64,000 bases of DNA from Leadbetterella lacunae (GTDB lineage Bacteria > Bacteroidota > Bacteroidia > Cytophagales > Spirosomataceae), in contig NZ_JBHRYQ010000001.1 in the NCBI RefSeq assembly GCF_042649125.1, forward strand, positions 248,001 through 312,000, written 5' to 3'. The notes under the pieces are model-generated. The model was not told where the DNA came from. It searched no databases and saw nothing but the letters and a program-made list of their open reading frames with translations. Both the position numbers and the translations under genes were made by a program. How positions within the stretch are numbered: the first letter of the stretch is position 1; every line of letters begins with the position of its first letter. This document shows positions 62,174 through 64,000 of the stretch, piece by piece.

Positions 62174-62218
62174 ACCGATTGCATGTTGTATTTTCCAAAA
62201 CCGCAATCGGTTTTTTTT
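62174..62218 (+). terminator. Terminator of the ECF sigma unit
   Basis: ACCGATTGC (62174-62182) pairs perfectly with GCAATCGGT (62203-62211), followed by a T run. The loop is 20 bases. Confidence 0.85.
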
Positions 62219-62285
62219 ATGTGCAATCCTGCCTGATTCGCAACTTTGAATTTGTGTGATTTTTGTAGAAATTCCTTAAAAGCTA

Positions 62286-62325
62286 TTAAATCCACCTTAA
62301 ATTTTCCGTTTTAAGGTAAATTTAA
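62286..62325. promoter_or_regulatory. Imperfect inverted repeat upstream of the glycine-zipper gene
   Basis: ACCTTAAA (62294-62301) and TTTAAGGT (62310-62317) form a perfect inverted repeat around an 8-base loop, flanked by outer TTAAAT/ATTTAA arms. No T run follows, so an operator or RNA structure is more likely than a terminator. Nothing else was seen in 62219-62531. Confidence 0.35.
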
Positions 62326-62531
62326 TCCGCCTTTTTCTACTAAAAAAAGCCTATGTAAAGCATTGATGTTAAGAAAATTGAATGTTAAATATATTGATAA
62401 TGAGTATATTATGAAATTAAAATGACCTTAAAGCCATTTTTTGTTTCGATATACTTGCTATACTTTTATGCCAAGAACCAAATGAGGTTCGGAAATAAAC
62501 AATATTTTAAATCACTTTAAAAAATACTCTC

Positions 62532-62972
62532 ATGAAACATTTAATGATTATCGCTTTATTTACTTTTGGTTTAATGAATTGTGCAAAGACAAGTTCAGAG
62601 TCAAATCAAGAAAGATTAGAAACGTTAGAATTATCTAAAAGAACGGCAGACTCACTAAACGCCATCGCTGAAATCAGAATTGCAGATTCTTTGAGTACCG
62701 TGGCTGCCCAAGAGTCGGGTCAATTGAGCAGCGGGTCTGCTTCAGGCTCTGAAAATGCAGTGGCTACAGCCAATACGACTCCCGCTGCTCCTGCAAAAAA
62801 GAAATGGTCTAATAAGAAAAAAGGTGTTGTAATAGGTGCGGCTTCTGGAGCCATCACGGGTGCAGTAGTAGGCAAAAAGCCTGTTAAAGGAGCCTTGATA
62901 GGTACCGCAGTAGGTGGAGGTGTTGGTTTGGCAGCAGGTGCTATTCTTGACAAAAAAGAGAATAATAAGTAA
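62532..62972 (+). CDS. Glycine-zipper lipoprotein
   Basis: A 146-residue protein with a lipoprotein signal (GLMNC, Cys17). A charged helical middle (about 20-60) with ERLETLELSKRTADSLNAI and a Ser/Ala-rich linker precede a basic turn (KKKWSNKKKG) and a glycine-zipper membrane segment, VVIGAASGAITGAVVGKKPV, then KGALIGTAVGGGVGLAAGAI. Such domains can sit in or cross membranes and occur in envelope-stress and outer-membrane lipoproteins. Its actual function is unknown. It is a single gene with its own terminator. Confidence 0.82.
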   Translation: MKHLMIIALFTFGLMNCAKTSSESNQERLETLELSKRTADSLNAIAEIRIADSLSTVAAQESGQLSSGSASGSENAVATANTTPAAPAKKKWSNKKKGVVIGAASGAITGAVVGKKPVKGALIGTAVGGGVGLAAGAILDKKENNK

Positions 62973-63000
62973 GGATTTCGTTTCCCCATATATAAGTAAG

Positions 63001-63042
63001 AAGTGCTAGTCGGGTTTATCCTGATTAGTACTTTTTTTTTGG
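63001..63042 (+). terminator. Terminator of the glycine-zipper gene
   Basis: AAGTGCTAGTC (63001-63011) pairs with GATTAGTACTT (63023-63033) using two G-U pairs, followed by a T run. Confidence 0.82.
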
Positions 63043-63219
63043 ATTAATTTCTATTAAATAAATGAAAACCGTTATTCACACATTCAGACTCGTCATAAAC
63101 TAAATTAGGCAGTTTGATTTTTATTAAACCTATAGTTTTGTTATAAAAAAAGGTCATTTCTATTCATTTCTGTCTTTAAATATAGGCTTTAGAATGATTT
63201 TTTTAGAAAAAATGAAACT

Positions 63220-64000
63220 ATGAAAAATACACGCCTCACTTTAATTCTCCTCTTCACCTTTAGTCTGGTTTCTACCTTTAGTTGTAAGAAAAACTCAGAT
63301 TTAGGTCCCACAGATAATGCCTTAAATATAGAATTCCAAAGCGGAGCCGTGGTTTTAGATAATTCGGTTTCTAATCCTGTAGTTTCTATAGATTCGGTAA
63401 GTCAAGTTTATGTAATGAAGACTTCGGCTTTTAAGTCAAAACCAAGCAAAGGCCAAACCATTTTAGTGCCTGGTAAATATATGCGTAAAGTTGTTTCGGT
63501 AGAGAGCACAGGTGGGAATTATAAAATAAAAACCGAAGATGCAATACTTACAGATGTAATAAAAAATGGGGAAATTAGTTGGGAGGTTTCGCCCGACTGG
63601 GATCAGGTTTCGTCTATCGTTATTGACGGAAACAAAGAGATACCATTTGCAAACTTGCGTAGAGGCGGCCCCATAGAATTTACCTACAGCGAAGGCAACG
63701 TAGATCACTTGATATCAATAGAGCCAATGCTGGATAACGGAAAAATAAATGCCTGCAAGTTTACTTTTAAAATGGCAAAAAAGGTCGGAGGCTCTGCCAC
63801 AGCGGCATTTACAGTAGAAGGAACGGTAAAACTTCCAACGCAAAACACGCAGATTAATATTGAAGAAGGTAAACTCACCAAGTTTAAATCAGACAATAAA
63901 GGTATAACGGCAAACGTAAAATTGAGCTTATCGGCGGCCGGTTCAAAAAGCGGTTCTCATTCTTTAAAATTGCCGGGAGTGGCACTTAAAATTCCGATTA
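63220..64000 (+). CDS. Lipoprotein of unknown function, cut by the right edge
   Basis: An open frame from the ATG at 63220 to the window end, 260 codons without a stop. The N-terminus MKNTRLTLILLFTFSLVSTF is followed by SC (Cys22), a lipoprotein signal. The mature part is strand-rich, with QTILVPGKYMRKVVSVES, ISWEVSPDWDQVSSIVIDGN and KKVGGSATAAFTVEGTVKLP. I do not recognise the family. The frame and lipobox strongly support a real gene whose 3' end lies outside the window. Confidence 0.85.
   Translation, partial: MKNTRLTLILLFTFSLVSTFSCKKNSDLGPTDNALNIEFQSGAVVLDNSVSNPVVSIDSVSQVYVMKTSAFKSKPSKGQTILVPGKYMRKVVSVESTGGNYKIKTEDAILTDVIKNGEISWEVSPDWDQVSSIVIDGNKEIPFANLRRGGPIEFTYSEGNVDHLISIEPMLDNGKINACKFTFKMAKKVGGSATAAFTVEGTVKLPTQNTQINIEEGKLTKFKSDNKGITANVKLSLSAAGSKSGSHSLKLPGVALKIPI

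Noticed and set aside
1..64000. CRISPR arrays, rRNA and tRNA genes
   Set aside because: No regularly spaced repeats, and no tRNA- or rRNA-like sequence was recognised on reading; a covariance-model search would be needed to exclude small RNAs.

Overview
The window reads as a chromosomal stretch of a low-GC Bacteroidota, probably Cytophagales. This rests on the SusC/SusD pair, TonB receptors with N-terminal carboxypeptidase-regulatory-like domains, ECF sigma factors with adjacent membrane partners, and promoters of the Bacteroidota type (TTG or TTTG, about 19 bases, TAnnTTTG). I see no rRNA, tRNA, CRISPR array or prophage.

Layout. 1-4.6 kb (minus): an ECF sigma factor with a membrane partner, a PepSY-like exported protein and an OmpR-type two-component system. 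4.7-9.8 kb (plus): an outer-membrane barrel protein, then a tight run of ACP-like protein, START-domain protein, fatty acid hydroxylase/sterol desaturase-like enzyme, GT4 glycosyltransferase and flippase-like membrane protein, which looks like an envelope lipid locus. 9.8-16.9 kb: a pectin-type locus with a GH28 enzyme divergent from SusC/SusD and a DeoR regulator. 16.9-19.6 kb: a compact RiPP-like locus with a lasso-type B2 leader protease, a nucleotidyltransferase, a CysC-like kinase, a PqqD-like recognition protein and two paralogous 40- and 37-residue precursor peptides (19355-19596, minus) that are too short for ordinary ORF calling. No lasso cyclase or exporter is present. This is the best candidate for an undescribed system. 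20.0-26.1 kb: DUF4856 lipoprotein, imelysin-like lipoprotein, HTTM protein and TonB receptor, probably metal or iron uptake.

26.1-33.1 kb is a mosaic: YitT and DinB proteins, a RAYT transposase with a decayed second copy and palindromes, an archaemetzincin with a perfect 48-bp internal duplication, and small metabolic genes. 33.3-37.5 kb is an NAD salvage operon (NrtR-like Nudix regulator, PRPP synthetase, NADAR, macrodomain, NadV/NAMPT). It has three similar palindromes at two promoters and ends in a strong terminator.

37.5-52.2 kb holds two divergent RND efflux systems: a CzcCBA-type metal pump with its own two-component system (minus) and a tripartite HAE1-type pump (plus). Between them lie a short His-rich exported protein and a 302-bp MITE-like element with 11-bp inverted ends and a perfect 11-bp target duplication. 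52.2-64 kb: a GT2 enzyme, a large GAF/PAS hybrid histidine kinase, a CDF transporter, a DJ-1/PfpI protein, a Crp/Fnr regulator, a thioesterase, a second ECF sigma factor with a membrane partner, a glycine-zipper lipoprotein and a lipoprotein cut by the right edge.
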